A stretch of 6,528 nt of DNA from assembly GCA_046050405.1 (NCBI GenBank), contig JBJOPY010000067.1, forward strand, positions 1 to 6,528, written 5' to 3'. The position numbers and the translations under genes are program-made. This document shows, piece after piece, positions 1-6,232 of this stretch; within the stretch, counting starts at the first letter, position 1, and the number at the start of each line of letters is the position of its first letter. Under the pieces are notes generated by a model that ran no database searches, had not been told where the DNA came from, and saw nothing but the letters and a program-made list of their open reading frames with translations. This stretch comes from JADKCL01 sp046050405. GTDB lineage: Bacteria > Bacteroidota > Bacteroidia > J057 > JADKCL01.

Positions 1-1731
1 TCCATCCTTGAAATTCAAGGCCTTGATGGATGGTTCCATGCTGTCTGCCATTACACAGTAAGACCCGAAGTCACTGCACGCGGCCATCAGCGTTCCATCC
101 TGGCCGCGATCATTTCCCACATAGGCCCATTCCCCTCCATGGCGCCTGGCCACCACCATCCTGGCGGGATCGCCGCCCCGCTTTTCAGGTTTGAACTGTA
201 GGACAAATGCCTTGAAGACCGGCTGGTCTGTCCTGCCGACCTCGTAAATGTCGCTCAGTGCGCTGCTACCGCTAGGCAACCGCCGTAGGTGGAGCGGCAG
301 GGAGTCAAATACACATCCTGCCGGCAGGAAAACCTGCATCTCCCCGTTGGAGACCAGATTGTCCTTCGTGTGATATACCTTCTGGGCCAGATGGAAATCG
401 ATTCGGTGACCGGCGACAGGATCCGTGACAGATGCCACCATCCTGTCCTGGTTCAGGTCGAGAAGGTACACCAGCTCGCGATTTTCCAGATATGCCGGCA
501 TGAGCCTGGACGTGGATCCGTCCGCATAAGTGACAGTAAGGCCATCCAGTTGACGGGTGACGGGATTGGTGAGCCGGAGCAGGGCGATGTTCCTGCGAAT
601 CGAGGACCGAAGACTCTGCCCCACCCCACCCGCTAGCGAGGGCGGAAGTGCCGCAGGCTGGTCGCGCTGCACATTGATGCGGACGATGGTGGTGTTTCGG
701 TGGCCGTCGGCAAGCTCCAGCCTGAGTGCATGGATCTGGTCGTCATGAAGGTCGATCCAGCCATGGTCAATGCTGGTTAGGAAACAGGGCAGTTCATTGC
801 CGCACTCGACATAGCTCCGCTGCAGCTTCCGCCCTGTCCGGAGATGGTGCTGGTAGTCGAAATGCACATTGATGTACCTTTTGTCGTCAAAGCTGAACTT
901 CTCCAGCGCAAACTCATATATGAGCCGGTCATCGAGATACAGGCGGGCAAAGTTGATGCCGCAGGCATTGGCTGCGCCGTCAAGTTGGTCGAAGGCGTCG
1001 TATTCCAATCCGACTTTTCCTTGCAGCCTGACCAACTCTGTGACCCGGTACTCGCCATTTTCGCCCACAGGCTTGAGTCCCAGCTTTTCGCACCGCCCAT
1101 TGACCCTTGACTGGGCGGTGATCGGCTCGAATGCGATGCCTGCCACCACGGGTTTTTTGTGATCGGAAATGAAGGATTGGTAGTGGTTCAGCGGGTTCAT
1201 GACCCTTTCCTCGGGATCACGGATTTCAAAATGGAGGTGTGGGCCGCTGCTTGACCCCGTGTTGCCGCTGTACCCGACGAGTTCCCCGGCCTTGACCGGC
1301 ATCTGCTCCTCGTCCAGGTAGATCTCCTGCTCGTATTGCTTGCTCGCATACTGTTTCTGATAGACAAGCTCCTCGATGGGGGCCGTGAATCCATCCAGAT
1401 GTGCATAGACGGAAAACTCGCCATCGGCATGCCGAAGGTAGAGAGCCTTTCCGAAACCGACAGAACTCACCTTGACCCGATAGACATAGCCATCCCGGAC
1501 AGCAAACAGGGGCTGGCCGATGCCGCCTGTTTTGACGTCAACCCCGGAATGGAAATGGTTGCTTCGCAGCTCGCCGAAGGTTCCCGCCAGCAGGAATTCA
1601 TTTCCCCGCATCGGGAACCGATAGAAATCCTGGCTGGGCAGGGGTGGATGGGTCATGGCCAGCAAAATTCCCACCACAGCCCAGAAACCGAGGAGGTAAA
1701 ACAATTTACGGTGTCGGATGTTACCTGACAT
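1..1731 (-). CDS. M23-family zinc metallopeptidase, Bacteroidota long type (3' end outside window)
   Basis: Probable envelope endopeptidase that cuts peptidoglycan cross-bridges. The frame is open from an ATG at 1731 to the window edge (577 codons, no stop). Residues 9-26 form a hydrophobic signal or anchor segment after a basic start. The peptidase domain spans about 45-185 and has every family hallmark: HSGVD (H61 and D65, zinc ligands), YAHL (H111) and HLHFE (H165, and H167 as third ligand), so it should be active. An insert of about 30 residues between H111 and the GYSGNTGSSSG stretch is typical of Bacteroidota members. Beta-rich segments follow (about 190-345 and 385-577), ending near a DSMEPSIKALNF stretch. 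Family members usually continue for one more short Ig-like domain, so perhaps 60-80 residues are missing (inference). A proline/glycine insert lies near 363-371. The start overlaps the upstream hydrolase gene by 11 bases, suggesting translational coupling. Confidence 0.93.
   Translation of the reverse strand, partial: MSGNIRHRKLFYLLGFWAVVGILLAMTHPPLPSQDFYRFPMRGNEFLLAGTFGELRSNHFHSGVDVKTGGIGQPLFAVRDGYVYRVKVSSVGFGKALYLRHADGEFSVYAHLDGFTAPIEELVYQKQYASKQYEQEIYLDEEQMPVKAGELVGYSGNTGSSSGPHLHFEIRDPEERVMNPLNHYQSFISDHKKPVVAGIAFEPITAQSRVNGRCEKLGLKPVGENGEYRVTELVRLQGKVGLEYDAFDQLDGAANACGINFARLYLDDRLIYEFALEKFSFDDKRYINVHFDYQHHLRTGRKLQRSYVECGNELPCFLTSIDHGWIDLHDDQIHALRLELADGHRNTTIVRINVQRDQPAALPPSLAGGVGQSLRSSIRRNIALLRLTNPVTRQLDGLTVTYADGSTSRLMPAYLENRELVYLLDLNQDRMVASVTDPVAGHRIDFHLAQKVYHTKDNLVSNGEMQVFLPAGCVFDSLPLHLRRLPSGSSALSDIYEVGRTDQPVFKAFVLQFKPEKRGGDPARMVVARRHGGEWAYVGNDRGQDGTLMAACSDFGSYCVMADSMEPSIKALNFKDG
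612..650. repeat. imperfect G/C-rich palindrome inside the M23 gene, possibly a dispersed repeat
   Basis: The segment centres on the perfect 8-base palindrome CGCTAGCG (631-638). It is flanked by C-rich sequence on the left and G-rich sequence on the right, giving an imperfect hairpin. On the coding strand it encodes a Pro-Pro-Ser-Leu-Ala-Gly-Gly-Val-Gly linker (residues 363-371) that is unlike the surrounding beta-strand sequence. G/C-rich palindromes that read through as such linkers are a known class of small dispersed repeats. Whether this one recurs in the genome cannot be told from one copy. Confidence 0.35.
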
Positions 1732-2332
1732 GAAAATCCAAAAGGCCTTTGCCTTCCAAGCTTGCCCGCAGATGGTCCCCGGCATGGACCTTTCCCACGC
1801 CCCCGGGCGTGCCCGTGAATATCAAATCCCCTTTCCGGAGGGTGATGAACTGGGTAATGTATTCCAAGAGCACCTCGAAGGGGAAGATCATGTCCCCACT
1901 GAATCCAGACTGCTTGACCACCTCATTTACCCGCAACTCGAAGTGCAGGTTCCTATGGTCGGCGTACTGATGAGGGTCGTGAAAATCCGAGATCGGTGCC
2001 GACCCGTCAAACATTTTGGCAAGCGTCCACGGGTGACCCTTTTTCTTGATTTCATCCTGAAGATCCCGGGCGGTGAAGTCGATCCCCAAGCCGATTCCGT
2101 CCACATACTGCCAGGCAAACCTGCGGTTGACATACTTGGCTTCCTTGCAAATCCGATACACGAGCTCGCATTCCCAATGGATTTCATGGCTGAAGCCAGG
2201 GAGGTAGAAGTCGGCATTGTCACGCAAGACGGCCGAGTCTGGCTTCAAGAAAATGAGGGGTTGGTCGAGAACAGGATGGGCCAGTTCAGCGGCATGCGCA
2301 GCATAGTTGCGGCCTACACAGATGATCTTCAT
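1721..2332 (-). CDS. FAH-family hydrolase/decarboxylase (FAHD1-like, acylpyruvase type)
   Basis: A 203-residue single-domain cytosolic enzyme of the fumarylacetoacetate hydrolase superfamily, which cleaves C-C bonds in acylpyruvate-type or related beta-keto acid substrates using Mg2+ or Mn2+. The N-terminus CVGRNYAAHAAEL (5-17) carries the H13/E16 pair equivalent to the HxxE catalytic lid pair of FAHD1. Metal ligands are E54 and E56 (WECEL) and D85 (GIDFTARD). K106 and the TGTPGGVG loop (173-180) complete the active site. Its length matches the short FAHD1/YcgM-like subgroup rather than the full FAH enzymes. The true substrate (acylpyruvate, oxaloacetate or a catabolic intermediate) cannot be decided from sequence. 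The gene starts 3 bases after the lipoprotein stop and overlaps the M23 start by 11 bases, so all three are probably co-transcribed. An AAGG stretch just upstream of the ATG is a weak ribosome-binding candidate. Confidence 0.93.
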   Translation of the reverse strand: MKIICVGRNYAAHAAELAHPVLDQPLIFLKPDSAVLRDNADFYLPGFSHEIHWECELVYRICKEAKYVNRRFAWQYVDGIGLGIDFTARDLQDEIKKKGHPWTLAKMFDGSAPISDFHDPHQYADHRNLHFELRVNEVVKQSGFSGDMIFPFEVLLEYITQFITLRKGDLIFTGTPGGVGKVHAGDHLRASLEGKGLLDFHVR

Positions 2333-2335
2333 GCC

Positions 2336-2773
2336 TTAGAGGTCACATTTGCTGCTGACAGGAGCCTGGTCTATGGGATCGTTCAGCGTGACAATGCTGT
2401 CGCCGACGAGATAGCCCTTTTCAGCATGCCAGACGGTGACCTCGCCGCCTTTGCATTTGATGAAGGGGTTGGAGTTTTTGTCGCTCGGTTCAATGACCAG
2501 GATCCAGGCATTCTGGGCATCGTCATAGCGGAGCTTGTAATTGCCCTCGCATTTCTCGGGAAGGATGCCTGTGCCGAATGCACTCCTGCTGCTGCGATGG
2601 CCGGCATAGCGTCCGTCATGCCTCAGCTCCATCCGATGGCGCAAATCCTCCGAGCAGTAGCGCCCCGCCAAAATTGTTTTGACTTCCTCTTCGCCGGGAT
2701 GTGCCGGCCCGAGCGCGCACCCCCCCCAGGCCATTGTGGCTGCCACCAGTAAAATCAACCAAGGTTTTATCAT
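2336..2773 (-). CDS. small four-cysteine putative lipoprotein, function unknown
   Basis: A 145-residue exported protein that I do not recognise as a named family. Residues 1-18 are a short basic and hydrophobic signal sequence ending in WGGC. C19 is the likely lipidated cysteine, although Trp at position -3 departs from the usual lipobox, so plain secretion is possible. The mature part has four more cysteines (C40, C75, C107, C143), an even number compatible with two disulfides. Its pattern suggests a compact beta-sheet or lipocalin-like fold: GRYCSEDLRHRMELRHDGRYAG, then GNYKLRY and AWILVIEP strands, and a GYLVGDSIVTL strand near the end. That fold is an inference from alternating hydrophobic residues. 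It is the first gene of the downstream operon, 3 bases before the FAH-family gene, with a candidate promoter close upstream. No strong Shine-Dalgarno precedes the ATG. Confidence 0.82.
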   Translation of the reverse strand: MIKPWLILLVAATMAWGGCALGPAHPGEEEVKTILAGRYCSEDLRHRMELRHDGRYAGHRSSRSAFGTGILPEKCEGNYKLRYDDAQNAWILVIEPSDKNSNPFIKCKGGEVTVWHAEKGYLVGDSIVTLNDPIDQAPVSSKCDL

Positions 2774-2791
2774 CTACTGTCAATCTTTGCC

Positions 2792-2822
2792 CAAAATAAT
2801 AAAAACCAACCTTGTGATACAA
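2792..2822 (-). promoter_or_regulatory. candidate Bacteroidota-type promoter for the lipoprotein-FAH-M23 operon
   Basis: Read on the minus strand, TTG (2822-2820) is followed after 20 bases by TTATTTTG (2799-2792). This matches the Bacteroidota primary-sigma pattern TTG...TAnnTTTG with one mismatch in the -7 element. Transcription would begin around 2785-2788 and give a leader of roughly 12-15 bases before the ATG at 2773. Such short leaders are common in this phylum. The motif is short and the region A/T-rich, so a chance match is possible. Confidence 0.4.
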
Positions 2823-2823
2823 G
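2811..2823. promoter_or_regulatory. operator-like palindrome overlapping the -33 element
   Basis: CTTGT-GAT-ACAAG is a perfect inverted repeat with 5-base arms and a 3-base spacer. It covers the TTG of the candidate promoter, where a dimeric repressor could block polymerase. In RNA it could also form a small hairpin, but the T-rich run begins only after five intervening bases, so it is a poor intrinsic terminator. Its role is inferred from position alone. Confidence 0.3.
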
Positions 2824-2841
2824 CAGCTTCAGTTGCAGCTT
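2823..2841. repeat. pair of direct heptamers GCAGCTT upstream of the candidate promoter
   Basis: GCAGCTT occurs at 2823-2829 and again at 2835-2841, a 12-base period, immediately upstream of the putative -33 element of the lipoprotein operon. This is the position where activator half-sites often lie. With only two 7-base copies, chance is a fair explanation. Confidence 0.3.
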
Positions 2842-2924
2842 AGGGCAGCACGCATTTGAGGGAAGGATCCTAGAATTTAAAGCATGGAGGGAGGTTGGAA
2901 TTGGGCTTACAACGGATTCGTTCG

Positions 2925-2953
2925 TTGAGATCGGCCTCAATTCGAATATTGAG
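2925..2953. repeat. three-part inverted-repeat cluster (TTGAG / CTCAAT / ATTGAG)
   Basis: On the plus strand TTGAG (2925-2929) is complementary to CTCAA (2936-2940). The same segment, extended to CTCAAT (2936-2941), is also complementary to ATTGAG (2948-2953). The middle segment can therefore pair with only one neighbour at a time. It lies about 80-110 bases downstream of the MoxR stop in the non-coding gap. The stems are short and A/T-containing, with no adjacent U-run, so it is not a standard terminator. It may be a regulatory or RNA-stability element, or coincidence. Confidence 0.3.
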
Positions 2954-3032
2954 CAGGATCAATCATCTGCAAAGTGTGGGCCAAAGCTCCCAAAATCACA
3001 TTTTCAATGCGCCTTTGTTGCAAGGGGCTTTC

Positions 3033-4025
3033 TCAGACTGTTTCCTTCATCAATCGCTGGACGATGTCCGCGCTTGTGACGCCTTCGGCCTCAGCCGTGA
3101 AGCTCGGCACGATGCGGTGTCGCAGCACGGAAACAGCCACTGCCTTGACATCCTCAATGTCCGGGCTGTACTTCCCGCGCAGGAGCGAATGGGCCTTGGC
3201 GCCGAGGATCAGGTACTGTGAGGCACGGGGGCCGGCACCCCAGGTGATGAGATCCTTGATGAAGGATGGTGCGGAAGGGGTTCCGACGCGGGTCTTGGTG
3301 ACGAGGTTCACGGCATAGCTGATTACCGTATCGGTGACAGGCACCTTGCGCACGAGGTCCTGGAATTCCTGAATGTCTTCACGGTCGAGGATCACCCTGA
3401 GTTCTGGCTGGTGGTCGCTCGTGGTCTGCTTGACGATGTCGATCTCTTCCTGCACGGTGGGGTATCCGACCTCAATGTTGAACATGAAGCGGTCAAGCTG
3501 GGCTTCCGGGAGGGGGTATGTTCCCTCCTGCTCAATCGGATTCTGGGTGGCCAGTACGAAAAACGGCTCCTCCAGCTTGTAGCCCTGGCCTGCAATCGTG
3601 ACCTTTTTCTCCTGCATGGCTTCGAGAAGGGCGGCCTGGGTCTTGGGTGGAGTGCGGTTGATCTCATCTGCCAAGATGATGTTGGCAAAGACTGGCCCCT
3701 TGATGAACTTGAAGTACTTCTTGTTCGTCTCAGCGTCGATTTCCAGTATCTCCGAACCCAGGATGTCACCGGGCATCAAGTCTGGAGTGAACTGAATGCG
3801 GCTGAACCGAAGGTCAAGGATGCGGGAAACCGTGCTGATGAGCAGGGTTTTTGCAAGTCCGGGCACCCCTACCAGCAGGCTATGTCCTTTGCAGAAGAGG
3901 GCGATGATGAGTTTCTCCACCACGTCCTGCTGCCCCACGATGACCTTTCCGATTTCAGCCTTGAGGGCCTTGTATTTCTCGGCCAGCGCATCGGCCGCCT
4001 GCTTATCGTCCTTGTATTTGCTCAT
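3033..4025 (-). CDS. MoxR-family AAA+ ATPase
   Basis: A 330-residue cytoplasmic AAA+ ATPase of the MoxR group, whose members act as chaperone-like ATPases in maturing or inserting cofactors and subunits of envelope complexes. Visible motifs in order are Walker A GVPGLAKT (53-60), Walker B IILADE (116-121), sensor-1 in ATQNP (159-163, N162), the EGTYPLPEAQLDRF stretch (167-180, arginine-finger candidate R179) and sensor-2 GAGPRAS (263-269, R267). The C-terminal helical lid follows, and the length is normal for the family. The ATG overlaps the SurA-homologue stop as ATGA, a classic coupled junction. In many genomes MoxR genes are followed by DUF58 and von Willebrand factor A genes. Here none follows, and the gene ends its operon, leaving its client unidentified. 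Linkage to the parvulin genes suggests an envelope-related role (inference). Confidence 0.96.
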   Translation of the reverse strand: MSKYKDDKQAADALAEKYKALKAEIGKVIVGQQDVVEKLIIALFCKGHSLLVGVPGLAKTLLISTVSRILDLRFSRIQFTPDLMPGDILGSEILEIDAETNKKYFKFIKGPVFANIILADEINRTPPKTQAALLEAMQEKKVTIAGQGYKLEEPFFVLATQNPIEQEGTYPLPEAQLDRFMFNIEVGYPTVQEEIDIVKQTTSDHQPELRVILDREDIQEFQDLVRKVPVTDTVISYAVNLVTKTRVGTPSAPSFIKDLITWGAGPRASQYLILGAKAHSLLRGKYSPDIEDVKAVAVSVLRHRIVPSFTAEAEGVTSADIVQRLMKETV

Positions 4026-5359
4026 TGAACCCAGTTGCTTAGTACTTCTCTGCAGTCGACGTCTCTGATCTCGATGGATATGTTTTTACGGGCACTTTGC
4101 AGCCAGCGTTCCAGCTCACCCGCTTGTTTTGCCTGGAGAGCAGCTGACTGTATCTTTTGATAATCTGCCTCCAGGCTCGCCACGTGAGGGGCGATTCGCT
4201 TCTTGAGGTAGAGCATGTGATAGGCCTTTTTGTTGTCTGGCTGAATCCACTCCAGCGGCTCCGTGATGTCGCCTTCCTTCATCTCATCGACCTTCAGGTA
4301 GAAGTCGGCATCGAGGAGGTCCAGCGGAACCCTTGTCTCACCCGTCTGTGGGTTCTTGATGCAGCCGCCGCAGGTTTTGGTGGCCTCGTCGTCGCTGTAT
4401 TGCCTGGCTGCCTTCTCGAAGGTCAAGGTGTCACTGTTGAGGATCATTTCACGGATTTCCCTGAGGCGATCCTCAGCGCGGATTTCATCTTCGAGGCTCA
4501 CGCGCGGGATCACGAGGATGTGCCTGGCGCTCACGAGATCGCCTACGCGCTTGTAGACGAGCATGAGGTGATAGCCATATTCGCTTTCGAATACCTGTGA
4601 GAGTTCGCCTTCTTTCAGCTTGAAGGCCACCTCTTCGAATGCGGGCACCATGCGCCCCCTTCCAAACTCACCCAGGTCCCCGCCCAATCTGGCGCTTCCC
4701 AGGTCTTCCGAGATTTTCTTCGCCAGCTCCTGGAATCCGATTTCACCTCGGAGAATTTGTTCCCTCGCAGACTCCAGCCTCGCCTTGGCTTCCTTCTTGG
4801 CCTTCCCGGTGGCGGAAGGGCGCTTCACGAGATGGAAAAGTTCCACCTCCGCTGGAAGATAGGGGAGGCTGTCACTGGGAAAACTGTTGTAGAATTTCTT
4901 CACTTCACGCGGGGTGATGACCACCTTAGAGATGATCTGCTCACGCATTTTCTCCCCTAGAAGCTGATTCTCGATTTCCGGCCACAGGTCTGCCTTGATC
5001 TCTATCAGCGGCTTGCGATACTCCTCCTCGAGCTTGGCGACACTGCCGTAGCCTTGGATGAAATAGTTCAGCTTGCGACCGAGTTCAGCTTCGACCTGGT
5101 CGTCCGTCACGGTGAGCGAGTCCTGCCTGGCCTTGTTCAGGAGGAGCTTCTCCAGGATCAGCTTCTCCAGGATCTGGCAACGCAGGGTGCCGTCGTCCTG
5201 CTGCCCGTTGGCGATGAAATAGGCGTATTGGTTCTCCACATCGGAGAGCAGGATGACATCTTCCCCCACTATGGCGGTGACCTTGTCCAGCACCTGCCCC
5301 TGCAAAGCGGCATGGAGGGTGATCGTGAACAGCAGGAAGGCAATCAGGCTCTTCTTCAT
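4022..5359 (-). CDS. SurA-type periplasmic peptidylprolyl isomerase with two parvulin domains
   Basis: A 445-residue chaperone/isomerase that probably assists folding of outer-membrane and secreted proteins. Residues 1-21 form a signal peptide (MKKSLIAFLLFTITLHA...), followed by the SurA N-terminal motif LDKVTAIVGEDVILLSDVE (24-42) and a helical chaperone region to about 165. Parvulin domain 1 (about 171-274) is canonical, with FHLV, GGDLGEFGRGRMVPAFEEVAF and a YGYHLMLV ending. Parvulin domain 2 (about 276-387) starts with SARHILV, but the usual GG-D-L-G region reads CGGC (330-333). I chose the ATG at 5359 rather than the in-frame ATG six codons upstream. It puts the signal peptide at the N-terminus, lies a few bases after a GAGGAAG Shine-Dalgarno and avoids overlapping the preceding gene. 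Its stop overlaps the MoxR start. Close to the SurA family, but the symbol is withheld because Bacteroidota carry several paralogues. Confidence 0.93.
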   Translation of the reverse strand: MKKSLIAFLLFTITLHAALQGQVLDKVTAIVGEDVILLSDVENQYAYFIANGQQDDGTLRCQILEKLILEKLLLNKARQDSLTVTDDQVEAELGRKLNYFIQGYGSVAKLEEEYRKPLIEIKADLWPEIENQLLGEKMREQIISKVVITPREVKKFYNSFPSDSLPYLPAEVELFHLVKRPSATGKAKKEAKARLESAREQILRGEIGFQELAKKISEDLGSARLGGDLGEFGRGRMVPAFEEVAFKLKEGELSQVFESEYGYHLMLVYKRVGDLVSARHILVIPRVSLEDEIRAEDRLREIREMILNSDTLTFEKAARQYSDDEATKTCGGCIKNPQTGETRVPLDLLDADFYLKVDEMKEGDITEPLEWIQPDNKKAYHMLYLKKRIAPHVASLEADYQKIQSAALQAKQAGELERWLQSARKNISIEIRDVDCREVLSNWVQ

Positions 5360-5361
5360 CT

Positions 5362-5368
5362 CTTCCTC
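5362..5368 (-). promoter_or_regulatory. Shine-Dalgarno of the SurA homologue
   Basis: GAGGAAG lies just before the ATG at 5359, with three bases between, and overlaps the TGA stop of the preceding lipoprotein gene. It supports the downstream of two in-frame ATG codons. It is also the strongest ribosome-binding site in the window, where the other starts have only weak purine stretches. Ribosomes finishing the upstream gene would end on it, which favours re-initiation. Confidence 0.65.
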
Positions 5369-6230
5369 AGTATTCACGGATGTAGTGTTTGGCCCGGGCG
5401 TTCTTGAAGATCATCTCCTCATTCTTTTCGATCAAAGCCACCTTCCTCTCGTTCAGGATAAGATCCACGATTTTGTCCCGGCAGATGGCGATGCCGAGCG
5501 GCTGCCCAGCACGGACGACATCGATCATCTTGAAAAGATAGAAGAGCCTTTCCCCCCTGATGACGCCACTCCAGCGAATGAATTTTCCCGGCTCCAATTT
5601 TTGCAGGCTGCCGAAGTAATTCTTGGACAAGTATTTGATTTCGGTTTCCCCTACATAGCTGCTGTCAATCTTGGAGTCGCGTGCATGGTGGCGCGCCCAC
5701 TCCCTGAGTTTCGGGAGATCATCCGGGTTGCCGGACTTCATCCATTCAGCGGCAACCGAATGGTCGCTGTTGCCACTGACGATGTAGAGATAACTGTACA
5801 GGGCCTCGGGACTGATGAACTGATCGCGATTGGCTTCATAAAAGGCCAAGATTTCCTTTGTGGAAACATTTCTGTCCAGAGATTCCTCCACGATGCGGTT
5901 CTCATAGCCATTCATGATCAGCTTGGCCTTGTAGTCTTGTACTTTGTACTCGACCTCCTCGGCCAGGTCGCCGTGCTGTTTGAGCGCATCGTCCATGACG
6001 GCCTGCTCCACCAGCCATTGCTGCACATACGCCTTGGCGATGCGCATGCTGTCAGTCAATGTCAAACCCTTGGGAAGGGAATGCGCCAGCATTTCCCGGG
6101 TCAGGCTGCGCTCCTTGTACGATGCGATCAGGCCTGCATTTGATTCGGCGACCCTGCCACTACAGCCCGCGAAGGTCAATGCCAGACCTATTCCCGAGCA
6201 GGTATGCAGGATATGCCGAGTCAATACCAC
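5367..6230 (-). CDS. SurA-like lipoprotein without a recognisable parvulin core
   Basis: A 287-residue exported protein. Its N-terminal hydrophobic segment ends in FAGC (C23), a plausible lipobox, so it is probably membrane-anchored in the periplasm. Residues 40-140 are helical and resemble the chaperone arm of SurA/PpiC proteins (KAYVQQWLVEQAVM, then STKEILAFYEANRDQF). Residues 140-240 sit where a parvulin domain would be, but the GGDLG and F.xAF hallmarks are absent, so isomerase activity is doubtful. The C-terminus has DKIVDLILNERKVALIEKNEEMIF (252-275), a SurA-like tail helix. It lies between two parvulin genes with gaps of 2 and 7 bases and likely acts with them as a holdase or adaptor (inference). 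The start is GTG at 6230, since an in-frame TAA lies just upstream. A TTG two codons later, preceded by AGGGG at better spacing, is an alternative. Confidence 0.85.
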   Translation of the reverse strand: MVLTRHILHTCSGIGLALTFAGCSGRVAESNAGLIASYKERSLTREMLAHSLPKGLTLTDSMRIAKAYVQQWLVEQAVMDDALKQHGDLAEEVEYKVQDYKAKLIMNGYENRIVEESLDRNVSTKEILAFYEANRDQFISPEALYSYLYIVSGNSDHSVAAEWMKSGNPDDLPKLREWARHHARDSKIDSSYVGETEIKYLSKNYFGSLQKLEPGKFIRWSGVIRGERLFYLFKMIDVVRAGQPLGIAICRDKIVDLILNERKVALIEKNEEMIFKNARAKHYIREY

Positions 6231-6232
6231 CC

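Larger units (their letters stand above)
2774..3032. other. non-coding gap between the MoxR operon and the lipoprotein operon
   Basis: This is the only intergenic stretch of any size in the window (259 bases). Every reading frame on the minus strand is interrupted, and plus-strand frames show no recognisable protein. It contains the candidate promoter, palindrome, direct heptamers and inverted-repeat cluster listed separately. I looked for a hairpin followed by a U-run downstream of the MoxR stop and found none convincing. The upstream operon may therefore end by Rho or read through into the downstream genes. Confidence 0.7.

Noticed and set aside
1718..2752. A long plus-strand open frame (344 codons) opposite the FAH and lipoprotein genes
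   Set aside because: It runs antisense across two genes with clear family motifs or export signals, including their junction, and its own translation shows no recognisable domain. Long antisense frames are expected in G+C-rich coding DNA.
3007..3031. Possible intrinsic terminator just after the MoxR stop
   Set aside because: On the transcribed strand the stem is reduced to three good pairs with mismatches, and no U-run follows. The better pairing occurs only on the opposite strand, where no gene ends.
3411..4028. A plus-strand open frame of 205 codons opposite the MoxR gene
   Set aside because: It mirrors the Walker A to sensor-1 region of an unmistakable MoxR ATPase and has no family features of its own.
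5360..5377. Upstream in-frame ATG of the SurA homologue at 5377
   Set aside because: It would add six mostly acidic residues before the signal peptide, overlap the upstream gene by 11 bases and place the Shine-Dalgarno inside the coding region.
5253..6143. A plus-strand open frame of 296 codons opposite the SurA-like lipoprotein
   Set aside because: It is antisense to a gene with a lipobox, a SurA-like helical arm and tight operon spacing. Its translation has no coherent domain or signal.
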